Shown: positions 29,257 to 38,182 of the stretch, in pieces
How the letters are laid out: every line of letters begins with the position of its first letter
How positions within the stretch are numbered: the first letter of the stretch is position 1
Assembly: GCA_024692605.1 (NCBI GenBank)
Contig: JAILMQ010000130.1
Span: 1-50,744, forward strand
Source of the DNA: Eubacterium sp.
GTDB lineage: Bacteria; Bacillota; Clostridia; Lachnospirales; Lachnospiraceae
Length of the DNA: 50,744 nt
Direction of reading: 5' to 3'
Notes under the pieces: model-generated
The model's database searches: none
What the model saw: the letters and a program-made list of their open reading frames with translations, nothing else
Told to the model about the DNA's origin: nothing
Position numbers and translations under genes: made by a program

Positions 29257-30030
29257 TTAAATAGTTTTTATAGCTGCGACAGTAATATTATCTGTCTCTT
29301 TTCTATTCTTAACCAACTCGGTAAGATATACACATCCATACTTTAATTCTTCTGATGATGCTGCTGCCTCTGGTCCCAGCTTCTCCATTATTTCTTCTTC
29401 GGAAATCTGATGTCTGAAACCATCTGAGCATACAAAATATACAGCATTTCTCTGAACCTTTCCTTTCAGGAAATCAGGAGATACATTTGCCGATGCCCCA
29501 ACACACTGAAGAAGTACACTTCGACGAGGATCTATCTTTGCTTCCTCCGGAGTCATTCTTCCAGCTGCCACTTCTCTTGCCACAAAAGTCTGATCCTTTG
29601 TAAGAATACGAACCTCGTCAGTAAGTTCGTAAACACGACTATCTCCAACATGAACGATGAAGAAATCATCTTTATACATAAGAAGTGCTGATACTGTAGT
29701 TCCTAACATGATATTATTGTCAGAACCATATATGCCAAGAAGTCTGTTTTCTGTCTGAATAATACTATTCCAGTCATCTCTCAGTCTGGTTGCAGTGAAA
29801 GTTCCTTCAACTACCTGAGATGTAAACTCCTCGTCAAACCATCTGCAAAAGGAGGTGATGACTTCTTTAGATGCCAGTTCTCCCTTTGCCAAACCTCCCA
29901 TTCCGTCACATACAATAACAAACGAAACCTGTCCTTCAGGTGTATCTATTATTCTTATAGCAACACTATCCTGGTTTGTGCTTTTTCTAATTCCTATATC
30001 AGTATTATAAGTTGCTGAATATTCCATCAA
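29257..30030 (-). CDS. PP2C-family Ser/Thr phosphatase
   Basis: 'TDIGIRKSTNQDSV', 'VCDGMGGLAKGELAS', 'GTTVSALL', 'VHVGDSRVYEL', 'CSDGFRHQIS', 'ETDNITVAAI'. Confidence 0.95.
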   Translation of the reverse strand: MMEYSATYNTDIGIRKSTNQDSVAIRIIDTPEGQVSFVIVCDGMGGLAKGELASKEVITSFCRWFDEEFTSQVVEGTFTATRLRDDWNSIIQTENRLLGIYGSDNNIMLGTTVSALLMYKDDFFIVHVGDSRVYELTDEVRILTKDQTFVAREVAAGRMTPEEAKIDPRRSVLLQCVGASANVSPDFLKGKVQRNAVYFVCSDGFRHQISEEEIMEKLGPEAAASSEELKYGCVYLTELVKNRKETDNITVAAIKTI

Positions 30031-32280
30031 TTATACCTCGTCTCTCAGGAGGAATGTGAAATCTTCATTTCCGAATTTCACCCTCATATTTGCCTTTAAA
30101 AGTACCTCTGCCCCTGGATTTACCCTTGCACCATCAACAAAGGTTCCGTTAGTTGAATCATTATCCTTGAGATAACTAACTCCGTTTCTCTTAATAATGA
30201 TTACATGAACTCTGCTTATAGCCGAATTGTTTTCAATAGCATAATCTGCATGTACTTTTGATTTTCCTATTTTGAATTCGTCCTTGTCGATATATATCTT
30301 TTCACCTGTTTTTTCGCGCACAAAGTGTGGATGAGGCTTGCCGACATCCTGCTTTGGAGGCTGAGCTGTCTCAGGATTTACTATATTAACCTGCTGTGGC
30401 TGAGGTGCCGGTGTAGGTACAGGACCTGGTCCCGGTGCCGGTTTACTCTGCATAGGCTGTACTGAACGGCTAAGTGGCATACCTGTCATAGGATCGAACT
30501 TTGTCTCAGGCTTATTACTAGGTGCCGGTGCCGGATCAATATTCTTAACACTATTAGCAAGTTCATCATCTATATCTTCAAGATTTAATTCATCTAATTC
30601 TTCAACTCCTCCAAGGCCAGGATTCACGTTACTATCCTGTTTCTTCTCAGGTTCCTCTGTAGGAACTGGTTCTTCAGCCTTCGGTTCTTCTGCCTTCGGT
30701 TCTTCTGCAGGAGCTGGTTCCTCTGTCTTTGGCTCTTCTTCCGAAGCCGGAGCCTCTGTCTTTGGCTCTTCTGCCGGGGCCGGAGCCTCTGCCTTTGGCT
30801 CTTCTGCCGGGGCCGGAGCCTCTGCCTTTGGTTCCTCTACCGGAGCCGGAGCCTCTGTCTTTGGCTCTTCTGTCGGAGCCGGAGCTGGCTCTTCTGCCTT
30901 TGGTTCTTCAATAGGCTTGCCCGTCATAGGATCGAATCTCTTGACAGGCTGCGGCATAGGTCCTGGTGTTGGTATCGGGCCTGGTGCCGGCTGCGGTATA
31001 GAGCTTGGTACCGGCTGTGGTATAGAGCTTGGTACCGGCTGTGGTATAGAACTCTGTACCGGCTGCGGTATAGAGCTTGGTACCGGCTGTGGTATAGAGC
31101 TTGGTACAGGCTGCGGTATCGGGCCTGGTACCGGCTGTGGTACCGGGCCCGTCAAAGGTGACTCTGTCTTTGGTAATTCTGCCTTGGACTCTTCTATCTT
31201 AGGCTCCTCTACCGGAGCTGGTTCTTCTGCCTTTGGTTCTTCAATAGGCTTACCCGTCATAGGATCGAATCTCTTGACCGGCTGAGCTACTGGAATTGGC
31301 TGAGATGCCGGTGGTTCCTCAATAGGTTTTCCTGTCATAGGATCAAATCTTTTTACAGGTTGCGGCATAGGTGGGATCTGTCCCATTCCCTGTGGAGGCA
31401 CCGGTGGAACCGGAGCCATACCGGACTGTGGAATTGGTGGCACTTGTGCCATTCCCTGATTTGGCCTTGGGGGTATCTGACCCATTCCCGGCTGTGGCAT
31501 CGGGGTAGGCTGTCCCATTCCCTGTTGTGGTCTTGGGGGTATCTGACCCATTCCCGGCTGCGGCATCGGGGTAGGCTGTCCCATTCCCGGCTGCGGCATC
31601 GGGGTAGGCTGTCTCATTCCCGGCTGTGGCATAGGTGGTACCTGTCCTGCTCTATTTCTGAGTACGCCAACTTTATCTACTTTCGAACCCATATTTCCTG
31701 CTGCAGGTATTTCACTCATACCCACCTCAAGAAGCATTTCGTTTATCATCACATTAAAATCATTCAAAGAGAACATGTCAGAGTTCAACTTTGTTATTAT
31801 CTTGGCTACATAGTTATCTCTGTCATTCTCATGGAATTTCATTCCTGCTACACAGCTCTTAAAGAACTCCGGTATTTCAGAAACATCAGTAGTGTTTCCC
31901 TTTATAGGAATTACGAATTCATAAGTATCGAGTGTGTTCTCATCTATGTAAATGTACTTAAAATCCTTAACAATATATCCAACCGGAATACCATTCTTTC
32001 CTATGTCAAAACCGGCAACAAGATTCTTAAGAATGGTAAGCACCTCAGGCTTAGTAAGGGTCTTCTTGAAATAGCTTCCTAAATCAACAGATACAGGAAT
32101 CTGCGAGAAAACCACCTTTTTAGAATCCATTTCAGTAACCTGAACTTTTCCAACACCTTCTAAAATATTACTGTTCAGACGTTCCATTACATTATCATCA
32201 ATCTGTTCTCCCGGTACAAGTTCATACCGCATTGTGATAAAGGTACCATTGTTCTCCAGTTTGATATTATTCTTATCCAT
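30031..32280 (-). CDS. DUF6382-like N-terminal domain, long Pro-rich repeat linker and C-terminal FHA domain
   Basis: FHA 'FKIGKSKVHADYAIENNSAISRVHVIII...LKDNDSTNGTFVDG'; repeats PMPQPGMGQ, IPQPVPSS, EEPKAEAPAPA, FDPMTGKP. Confidence 0.9.
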   Translation of the reverse strand: MDKNNIKLENNGTFITMRYELVPGEQIDDNVMERLNSNILEGVGKVQVTEMDSKKVVFSQIPVSVDLGSYFKKTLTKPEVLTILKNLVAGFDIGKNGIPVGYIVKDFKYIYIDENTLDTYEFVIPIKGNTTDVSEIPEFFKSCVAGMKFHENDRDNYVAKIITKLNSDMFSLNDFNVMINEMLLEVGMSEIPAAGNMGSKVDKVGVLRNRAGQVPPMPQPGMRQPTPMPQPGMGQPTPMPQPGMGQIPPRPQQGMGQPTPMPQPGMGQIPPRPNQGMAQVPPIPQSGMAPVPPVPPQGMGQIPPMPQPVKRFDPMTGKPIEEPPASQPIPVAQPVKRFDPMTGKPIEEPKAEEPAPVEEPKIEESKAELPKTESPLTGPVPQPVPGPIPQPVPSSIPQPVPSSIPQPVQSSIPQPVPSSIPQPVPSSIPQPAPGPIPTPGPMPQPVKRFDPMTGKPIEEPKAEEPAPAPTEEPKTEAPAPVEEPKAEAPAPAEEPKAEAPAPAEEPKTEAPASEEEPKTEEPAPAEEPKAEEPKAEEPVPTEEPEKKQDSNVNPGLGGVEELDELNLEDIDDELANSVKNIDPAPAPSNKPETKFDPMTGMPLSRSVQPMQSKPAPGPGPVPTPAPQPQQVNIVNPETAQPPKQDVGKPHPHFVREKTGEKIYIDKDEFKIGKSKVHADYAIENNSAISRVHVIIIKRNGVSYLKDNDSTNGTFVDGARVNPGAEVLLKANMRVKFGNEDFTFLLRDEV
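30651..30900. repeat. Coding tandem repeats (~33 bp; EEPKAEAPAPA-type)
   Basis: Recurrent 'ggctcttctgccggggccggagcctctgcctttggctcttct' blocks. Confidence 0.8.
30951..31150. repeat. Coding tandem repeats (24 bp; IPQPVPSS)
   Basis: Recurrent 'gagcttggtaccggctgtggtata' unit encoding an 8-aa repeat. Confidence 0.85.
31360..31640. repeat. Coding repeats (PMPQPGMGQ-type)
   Basis: Recurrent 'cccattcccggctgcggcatcggggtaggctgt' blocks. Confidence 0.8.
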
Positions 32281-32367
32281 TACTTGCCCCCAAATCCATT
32301 AAAATATACTTGTTCTTAATAACCACGGAAAGTCCAGAGCATTTTCATACCCTGAACTGACCTGAGT

Positions 32368-33933
32368 TTAACTTATCTTAAATGTAAAGTCCTCATCACC
32401 AAGTGTGATAGTACAATCGTTCTTAAGAAGAACTTCTTCATCCCCTTCAACCGGTTTCTGATCTACATATGTATGATTTGTAGATTTGTTATCCTTTATA
32501 TAATAGGAATCACCTTTATGAAGGATTATTGCATGCTGTCTGCTGATTGCCCCGTTACCACCTACATGATAATCAACACCTCTGCTGGCTTTTCCTATCT
32601 TGAATACAGGCTTATCAATAATAGCCTTTTCTTTTGTATTTACTCTGATGAGATAAGGATTTATCTTCAAAGTACCGGCATTACCAAGGATGGTATTATC
32701 AACAATCTCATTGCTCTTCGGTCTGATAGAATTGAGAACTCCGCTGGCTTTCTTTTCTTCTTCCGCCGGTTTCTCATTCTCAGCTGAATCAGTTTTGTCA
32801 TTATCCTTGTCTTTTCCTTTATCTTTGTCCTTATCTTTTCCCTTTGCCTTCTTTTCCTTCTGCTTCTTTGCCTTCTCGTCTGCCTTATCCTCGGCAGCTT
32901 CATTTTCAGCAGCTTCAGCTTCAGCAGCTTCAGCTTCTGCCGCAGCCGCAGCTTCCTCTTCTTCTTCAATATTCTCTGCCGCAGCCTTTAACATAGCAGC
33001 TCTGCTGACTCTGACAGGCTTCTGCATACTTACGCTTTCAGGTTCATGAATCTTATCCTTACCGGCAAGTTCCTGAATTCTGGCTGTAAGTTCATCAATA
33101 TCTTTTTCTGTTTCCTTACCGGCAACTTTCTCTGCAGTTTCTGCTGTTTCTACTGAAGGAGTCGCTTCGGCTTCAGCAGTTTCAGATACTTCCTCAAGTT
33201 CTATGTCATCTTCATCATCGCCAATCTCAGGAAGCTTACCATCAGCCTCTCCAAGATCATTCATAAAGTCCATGGTTCCTTTGCTCTCCTCAACCGGTTC
33301 CGGAGCAACATCATTTACTATCTCTGCACCATCATCAGTTGATATTCCACTATCTGAACCAAATGAGATATTGGAATCCTGCATCAACGCCTCAGTAAGA
33401 CCTATAAGACCTCTGAGGTTAAATCCATTTCCATTTATGTAAGTAAGAAGCTGTCCTACATATGAAAGATCTTCATCAAGATTAAACTTCATTCCGGAAA
33501 CAAGCTGTCTTACAAAGCTCTTGAATTCAACTGCTACGGATGCCTCTCCTTCAACAGGAAGATAGAGGAATTTGATCTCTAATGTATCCGGATTAATATA
33601 CATATAGGATTTATTGAGTAAGATATATGATAAAGGAATCGCATATTCATTTATATTTATCATACCCATGGAAATGTTTCTAAGAAGATTAAATACTTTC
33701 TCCTTATCCATTGTTCCCTGAATAAAGTCTTCCACTGTCATTCTTCCGGAGATATCATATGTAATATAATCAAAATCATCATCCTCTTCATATATAATAT
33801 CTATTATTTCAGGAACTGTATTCTCTTCACAATAATCCAGAACATCTTCATCAATATCCATTCCTTCGCCCATTGTGTATGTAAGAAAACGCTCAGCTCC
33901 AAGATTCTTAGCTGTAAAATAAAATCTTCTCAT
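32368..33933 (-). CDS. DUF6382-like N-terminal domain plus C-terminal FHA protein
   Basis: N-terminal region related to the preceding protein; E/A/K/D low-complexity linker; FHA 'FKIGKASRGVDYHVGGNGAISRQHAII...IKDNKSTNHTYVD'. Confidence 0.88.
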   Translation of the reverse strand: MRRFYFTAKNLGAERFLTYTMGEGMDIDEDVLDYCEENTVPEIIDIIYEEDDDFDYITYDISGRMTVEDFIQGTMDKEKVFNLLRNISMGMININEYAIPLSYILLNKSYMYINPDTLEIKFLYLPVEGEASVAVEFKSFVRQLVSGMKFNLDEDLSYVGQLLTYINGNGFNLRGLIGLTEALMQDSNISFGSDSGISTDDGAEIVNDVAPEPVEESKGTMDFMNDLGEADGKLPEIGDDEDDIELEEVSETAEAEATPSVETAETAEKVAGKETEKDIDELTARIQELAGKDKIHEPESVSMQKPVRVSRAAMLKAAAENIEEEEEAAAAAEAEAAEAEAAENEAAEDKADEKAKKQKEKKAKGKDKDKDKGKDKDNDKTDSAENEKPAEEEKKASGVLNSIRPKSNEIVDNTILGNAGTLKINPYLIRVNTKEKAIIDKPVFKIGKASRGVDYHVGGNGAISRQHAIILHKGDSYYIKDNKSTNHTYVDQKPVEGDEEVLLKNDCTITLGDEDFTFKIS

Positions 33934-33990
33934 ATCTCTCTTTCGTCCCTCCTATATGTCAACTATTAAAAGCTTATTTTTCAAATATAA

Positions 33991-35184
33991 TTAGTCCGGA
34001 TCCGGATTATTACTCCACACATCATCAGCTGCATTATTATCATCGAATCCATTTCCGGTATTCGGATCAACATCCGGAATTCCATCTCCGTTCAGATCCG
34101 CTCCACCATTCTGAGTAGACTCATGCTCCTCAAAGGTTTCTGTGAACACATGCTCGCCCTTTTCCTCATCTGAGATATGATAATACAGATAATTGGTGTC
34201 TTCAGGGTTCAGAGCCGCATTAATACAAGCCAGACCCGGGTTACAAATCGGTCCTACCGGAAGGCCTCCGACCACATAGGTATTGTATGGTGAATCCAGT
34301 GACAGATCATCAAAGCTCAGATTCTCCACATCGTACATACCCTCTGTAAGAGGATATAATGTAGTCGAGTCAACCTGCAGAAGCATCTCCGCCTCAATTC
34401 GGTTATATATTACAGAAGCTATCTTTGGTCTTTCAGAATCAATTTTGGCCTCACGTTCGATCATTGATGCAACTGTTAATATCTGGTAGGAATTGTAGCC
34501 CATTTCCAGAGCTTTTGATCGCATCTCCTCAGTATAGTAAGAATCAAATGCATTCAGCATCATATGTACTAAGTCTATTGCCTTTGTATTCTTTGTTATA
34601 TCGTAGGTTGCCGGGAAGAGGTAACCTTCCAGCTTATATCTGACGTCTACACCCGAAGGCACATCCTCCAAATATTCAAAGTCCGATGTAGTTATGGACT
34701 TAACGGCATTTACAAATTCACTTTTCTTACAGATGCCCTCTTCTTCACATTTGGCACCTATCATATCTATCGTAAATCCTTCAGGAATAACAAGCTGCTT
34801 TACAACCTTGGAGCCTTCGTCCTCCTTGGCCATTATCTCCATCATTTCCAGGGTGTTCATTCCCTTATGGAGAGTAAATGTTCCGGCCTGCATCTTGCCT
34901 CTGTATTCGGAATTCTGAAGTCTCTTTACAAATGCTCTTTTAAACTTTATTAAATCATTATCATAGAGTATCTGAGCAACTTCTTTTGCTGATGAATTTT
35001 TAGGTATTTCTATTACAACCTCTTCACCGTCCACGGAGGTTGTACTTGTATACTCCTCATCATAAGCCGCTCTGTAATCTGAAATATAATCTGACACGAT
35101 GAAAAACAGCATTAATGCTGCTACTAACCCGATCATGATTTTGACTATTTTGACCATAATTAATGTCTTTCCTTTGTTTTGCAA
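33991..35184 (-). CDS. mltG: Endolytic murein transglycosylase MltG
   Basis: 'VIPEGFTIDMIGAKCEEEGI', 'LEGYLFPATYDI', 'ILTVASMIEREAKIDSERPKIASVIYNR', 'YNTYVVGGLPVGPICNPG'. Confidence 0.94.
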   Translation of the reverse strand: MQNKGKTLIMVKIVKIMIGLVAALMLFFIVSDYISDYRAAYDEEYTSTTSVDGEEVVIEIPKNSSAKEVAQILYDNDLIKFKRAFVKRLQNSEYRGKMQAGTFTLHKGMNTLEMMEIMAKEDEGSKVVKQLVIPEGFTIDMIGAKCEEEGICKKSEFVNAVKSITTSDFEYLEDVPSGVDVRYKLEGYLFPATYDITKNTKAIDLVHMMLNAFDSYYTEEMRSKALEMGYNSYQILTVASMIEREAKIDSERPKIASVIYNRIEAEMLLQVDSTTLYPLTEGMYDVENLSFDDLSLDSPYNTYVVGGLPVGPICNPGLACINAALNPEDTNYLYYHISDEEKGEHVFTETFEEHESTQNGGADLNGDGIPDVDPNTGNGFDDNNAADDVWSNNPDPD

Positions 35185-35272
35185 ATGGCAATAGGGGGCA
35201 CTTGCCCACTTTTACGTATATAGTCTATCATTTTTCCGTAAGCTTCGCAACTTTAATTAATCAGATGCCTAT

Positions 35273-36493
35273 TCACAGCTCCTGCTGATAATCAGCAAGA
35301 AATTCTTTTAATTCTTTCGCTGCTTCAGTAAGAACTCCCTCATCCGGAAGATAAACTATTCTGAAATGATCAGGTGCTTCCCAATGGAAACCTCCACCAT
35401 GTGTAAACAGGATTTTCTTGCTCCTGAGAACATCCAGAGCAAACTTTTCATCATCAAGTATTTTAAACTTCTTAACATCCAGTTTCGGGAAACAATAAAA
35501 GGCTGCTTCCGGTTTTACTACTGAAACCCCCGGAATATCCCTCAGGAGATTCACTATACATTCTCTCTGTTCGTAAACTCTTCCACCCGGTTCAACAAGC
35601 TTGTCGGTTTCTTCCAACATACCAAGTGCCGGTTCAATCAGTGACTGTGCCGGAACATTGGAGCAAAGTCTCATGGATGAAAGGAGTTTGATTCCCTCTA
35701 TATAGCCTTTTGCACTATCCTTGTTGCCGGATATGGACATCCAGCCAACTCTGTAGCCTGCAATTAGATGTGATTTTGATAATCCGTTAAATGTAATACA
35801 AAGGCAATCGTCTGTAAGGCTGGCTATGGAAGTATGCTTCTTTCCGTCCATAACAAGTCTGTCATAAATCTCATCAGCAAATATGATAAGCCCATGCTTT
35901 TCTGCAAGGTCAACTATCTTCCGGAGAATATCCACAGGATAGAGTGCTCCTGTCGGATTATTGGGATTTATCACAACTATACCCTTTGTATGAGGGGTTA
36001 TCTTTCTTTCTATATCTTTAATGTCCGGATACCATCCGGCTCTTTCGTCACATATATAATGAACCGCAGTACCTCCGGCAAGAGTGACCGAAGCAGTCCA
36101 TAGTGGATAATCAGGTGATGGAACAAGGATTTCATCTCCATAGTCCAGGAGTCCCTGCATGGATAATGTAATCAGCTCGCTGACTCCATTTCCGGTATAT
36201 ACATCTTCGATTTCCACACCGTTTATATTTTTAGATCTGTCATACTTTACTATTGCTTCTCTTGCGGAAACAATACCCTTTGAATCCGAATAACCTTCTG
36301 TAAGCACAAGATTGTTCTGCATTATCTTTATCAGTTCATCCGGAGCTTTAAAACCAAAGGGAGCCGGATTTCCTATGTTAAGCTTAAGGATCTTTTCTCC
36401 CGCTGCGCTCATTCTTCCGGCTTCGTCCATTACAGGACCTCTGATATCGTAACAGACATTGTTAAGCTTCACAGATTTCTCAAAAGTTTTCAT
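35273..36493 (-). CDS. Class I/II PLP aminotransferase (alanine-transaminase-like)
   Basis: 'VYTGNGVSELI', 'VINPNNPTGALYP', 'FNGLSKSHLIAGYRVGW'. Start placed at MKTFEKSVKL because the ORF-track extension to 36547 is encoded by a palindrome. Confidence 0.92.
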   Translation of the reverse strand: MKTFEKSVKLNNVCYDIRGPVMDEAGRMSAAGEKILKLNIGNPAPFGFKAPDELIKIMQNNLVLTEGYSDSKGIVSAREAIVKYDRSKNINGVEIEDVYTGNGVSELITLSMQGLLDYGDEILVPSPDYPLWTASVTLAGGTAVHYICDERAGWYPDIKDIERKITPHTKGIVVINPNNPTGALYPVDILRKIVDLAEKHGLIIFADEIYDRLVMDGKKHTSIASLTDDCLCITFNGLSKSHLIAGYRVGWMSISGNKDSAKGYIEGIKLLSSMRLCSNVPAQSLIEPALGMLEETDKLVEPGGRVYEQRECIVNLLRDIPGVSVVKPEAAFYCFPKLDVKKFKILDDEKFALDVLRSKKILFTHGGGFHWEAPDHFRIVYLPDEGVLTEAAKELKEFLADYQQEL

Positions 36494-36503
36494 TTTTCCT
36501 CCC

Positions 36504-36541
36504 AAGATGGGGACACTGCATAACATCAGTGTCCCCATCTT
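36504..36541. repeat. Perfect 15-bp inverted repeat AAGATGGGGACACTG-cataacat-CAGTGTCCCCATCTT
   Basis: Direct reading; between the GH3 stop (36555) and the aminotransferase start. Confidence 0.93.
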
Positions 36542-36554
36542 AATCATTTAAAAA

Positions 36555-37886
36555 TCATTCCATTTCAAGTTTGACTTCCAGAATACGTCTTACAGACTCA
36601 TTAAGTCTCTCTTCTGAAATCTCACCTGAATTAACTGCAGAAAGAACCCCTTCATATGCCTTATGAAAATCTTCCGGCATAAGAATAATATCCACTCCTG
36701 CCTGAATTGCCATAACAGCAGCCTCATCTGATGAATACTTTGATGATATGGCTCCCATATGCATTGCATCTGTTATAACCAGACCATCATAACCCATCTT
36801 ATCTCGAAGTATATCAGTAACCACAATATCTGAAAGTGATGCCGGGGTGTCATGACCTGTCAGATTCGGAGCTGATATATGAGCTACCATTATGTATTTC
36901 GCGCCATTATCAATGGCATTCTGGAACGGAACCAGTTCATCAGCTGCAAGTTCTTCATATGTTTTATTTGTAAATGCAGCGCCAACATGTGTATCTCCGG
37001 CTGTGGCACCATGTCCGGGGAAATGCTTATAAACTGCATCTATCCCTTCTGATTTGAGACCATCTGCCACTGCCACAGACATTTCTGAAACCTTCTCAGG
37101 ATCACTGCCAAAGGATCTGTACTTAACTATAGAATTCTCAGAATTAGAAAGTACATCGGCTACCGGAGCAAAATCAATATTAAAGCCAAGATCCGAAAGA
37201 TAATTTCCGATACTTGCTCCTGCCTGTCTTGCATCGTCTACTGTACCTGTAGCACCGATGTCAGCCATATTTCCCACATCTTTTACACCGAATCTGCCAC
37301 TTCCGGCAATTCTTGCAACAGTACCGCCTTCTTCATCAACTGCCATGAACATAGGAAGACCGACTCTGTCCATACTATAGGTATTTGTGTTAGAAAGCAT
37401 TTCCTTAACCTGAGTATGTGACTGAAGGTTATCTCCCATATATATTATTCCGCCAACCGGAATATCTTCTATTGCTGACTTGGTTGCATCCCCCGCCATA
37501 GTAACACCCTCTGTACCGGTCAGTGCATCGGGCGTAATGAAAAACAGCTGTGCAACTTTATCCTCCGTACTCATGCCGGCCATAAAGCTGTCAACCTCAT
37601 CAACTGCAAAGTCCTCAACTTGTTCAGCATCAGTCTCAGAAGCATATAGCGGTTCCTGGGTAGACATCAGAACATCACCATATGTACCAAGTTCAGTATT
37701 CTCCTGCATGTACCTGGTTGTATCAGGTTCCATGCTGGCAGCGCTGGCCTTAGCTGAATTAACTTCGCTCTTATTAACTACATTCGCTTTGCCGTTTCCA
37801 AGTGCAACACAAAAAACGATCATTAAAAGTGAAGCAACTATTAAAAGGCAATTTCTTACTTTTTTGTTCAATGTAATAATCTCCAT
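36555..37886 (-). CDS. Glycoside hydrolase family 3, NagZ-like beta-N-acetylhexosaminidase, exported
   Basis: 'KHFPGHGATAGDTHVGAAF', 'LVITDAMHMGAI'; N-terminal hydrophobic signal. Confidence 0.93.
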   Translation of the reverse strand: MEIITLNKKVRNCLLIVASLLMIVFCVALGNGKANVVNKSEVNSAKASAASMEPDTTRYMQENTELGTYGDVLMSTQEPLYASETDAEQVEDFAVDEVDSFMAGMSTEDKVAQLFFITPDALTGTEGVTMAGDATKSAIEDIPVGGIIYMGDNLQSHTQVKEMLSNTNTYSMDRVGLPMFMAVDEEGGTVARIAGSGRFGVKDVGNMADIGATGTVDDARQAGASIGNYLSDLGFNIDFAPVADVLSNSENSIVKYRSFGSDPEKVSEMSVAVADGLKSEGIDAVYKHFPGHGATAGDTHVGAAFTNKTYEELAADELVPFQNAIDNGAKYIMVAHISAPNLTGHDTPASLSDIVVTDILRDKMGYDGLVITDAMHMGAISSKYSSDEAAVMAIQAGVDIILMPEDFHKAYEGVLSAVNSGEISEERLNESVRRILEVKLEME

Positions 37887-37934
37887 AAATTGGTTTACAG
37901 AACATAGACAGAGTTATTGTATCATCATTCAAAT

Positions 37935-37964
37935 AAAAAAGCCACAATATTTTGTGGCTTTTTT
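37935..37964 (-). terminator. Intrinsic terminator-like hairpin upstream of GH3
   Basis: AAAAAAGCCACAA-tatt-TTGTGGCTTTTTT; no recognised gene immediately upstream on either strand. Confidence 0.75.
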
Positions 37965-38115
37965 AAGAAAAATATTAAATTTTGTACTAATTATTCTTCA
38001 TTTATATCAATAATATGCCCAAAAATTCATTTTTTCTCAATTTTATGTCACCCAAATTTCATCTACATCCTTCCTTAGCCATTGGTAAAAGTTATTTAAT
38101 TGTTGTTAAATACAC

Positions 38116-38144
38116 TTTACTTATTATCAAAAACATATTATAAT
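38116..38144 (+). promoter_or_regulatory. Sigma-A-type promoter TTTACT-17-TATAAT
   Basis: TTTACT at 38116-38121, 17-nt spacer, TATAAT at 38139-38144, upstream of the 38183 ORF. Confidence 0.65.
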
Positions 38145-38182
38145 ATCTTTTAATTTACAACATAACTAATGAAGGAGCTCCA

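Noticed and set aside
30651-31660. Regularly spaced repeats considered as a CRISPR array
   Set aside because: Repeats are in frame within a Pro-rich coding region, units are adjacent with no unique spacers, and there are no cas genes.
31360-32082. 240-aa plus-strand ORF (and 30917-31285 plus)
   Set aside because: Antisense to the Pro-rich FHA gene; the open frame is a by-product of repeats. The minus-strand product has recognisable domains.
33940-33970. TTGACATA on the minus strand just upstream of the first FHA gene considered as a -35 promoter element
   Set aside because: The RBS and start codon follow immediately, leaving no space for a -10 and transcription start.
35193-35212. gggggcacttgccca near the mltG start as a terminator
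   Set aside because: Only a 5-bp stem with no U-run; too weak to support.
36494-36547. N-terminal extension of the aminotransferase in the ORF track
   Set aside because: Encoded by the perfect palindrome; the MKTFEKSVKL start fits family expectations better.
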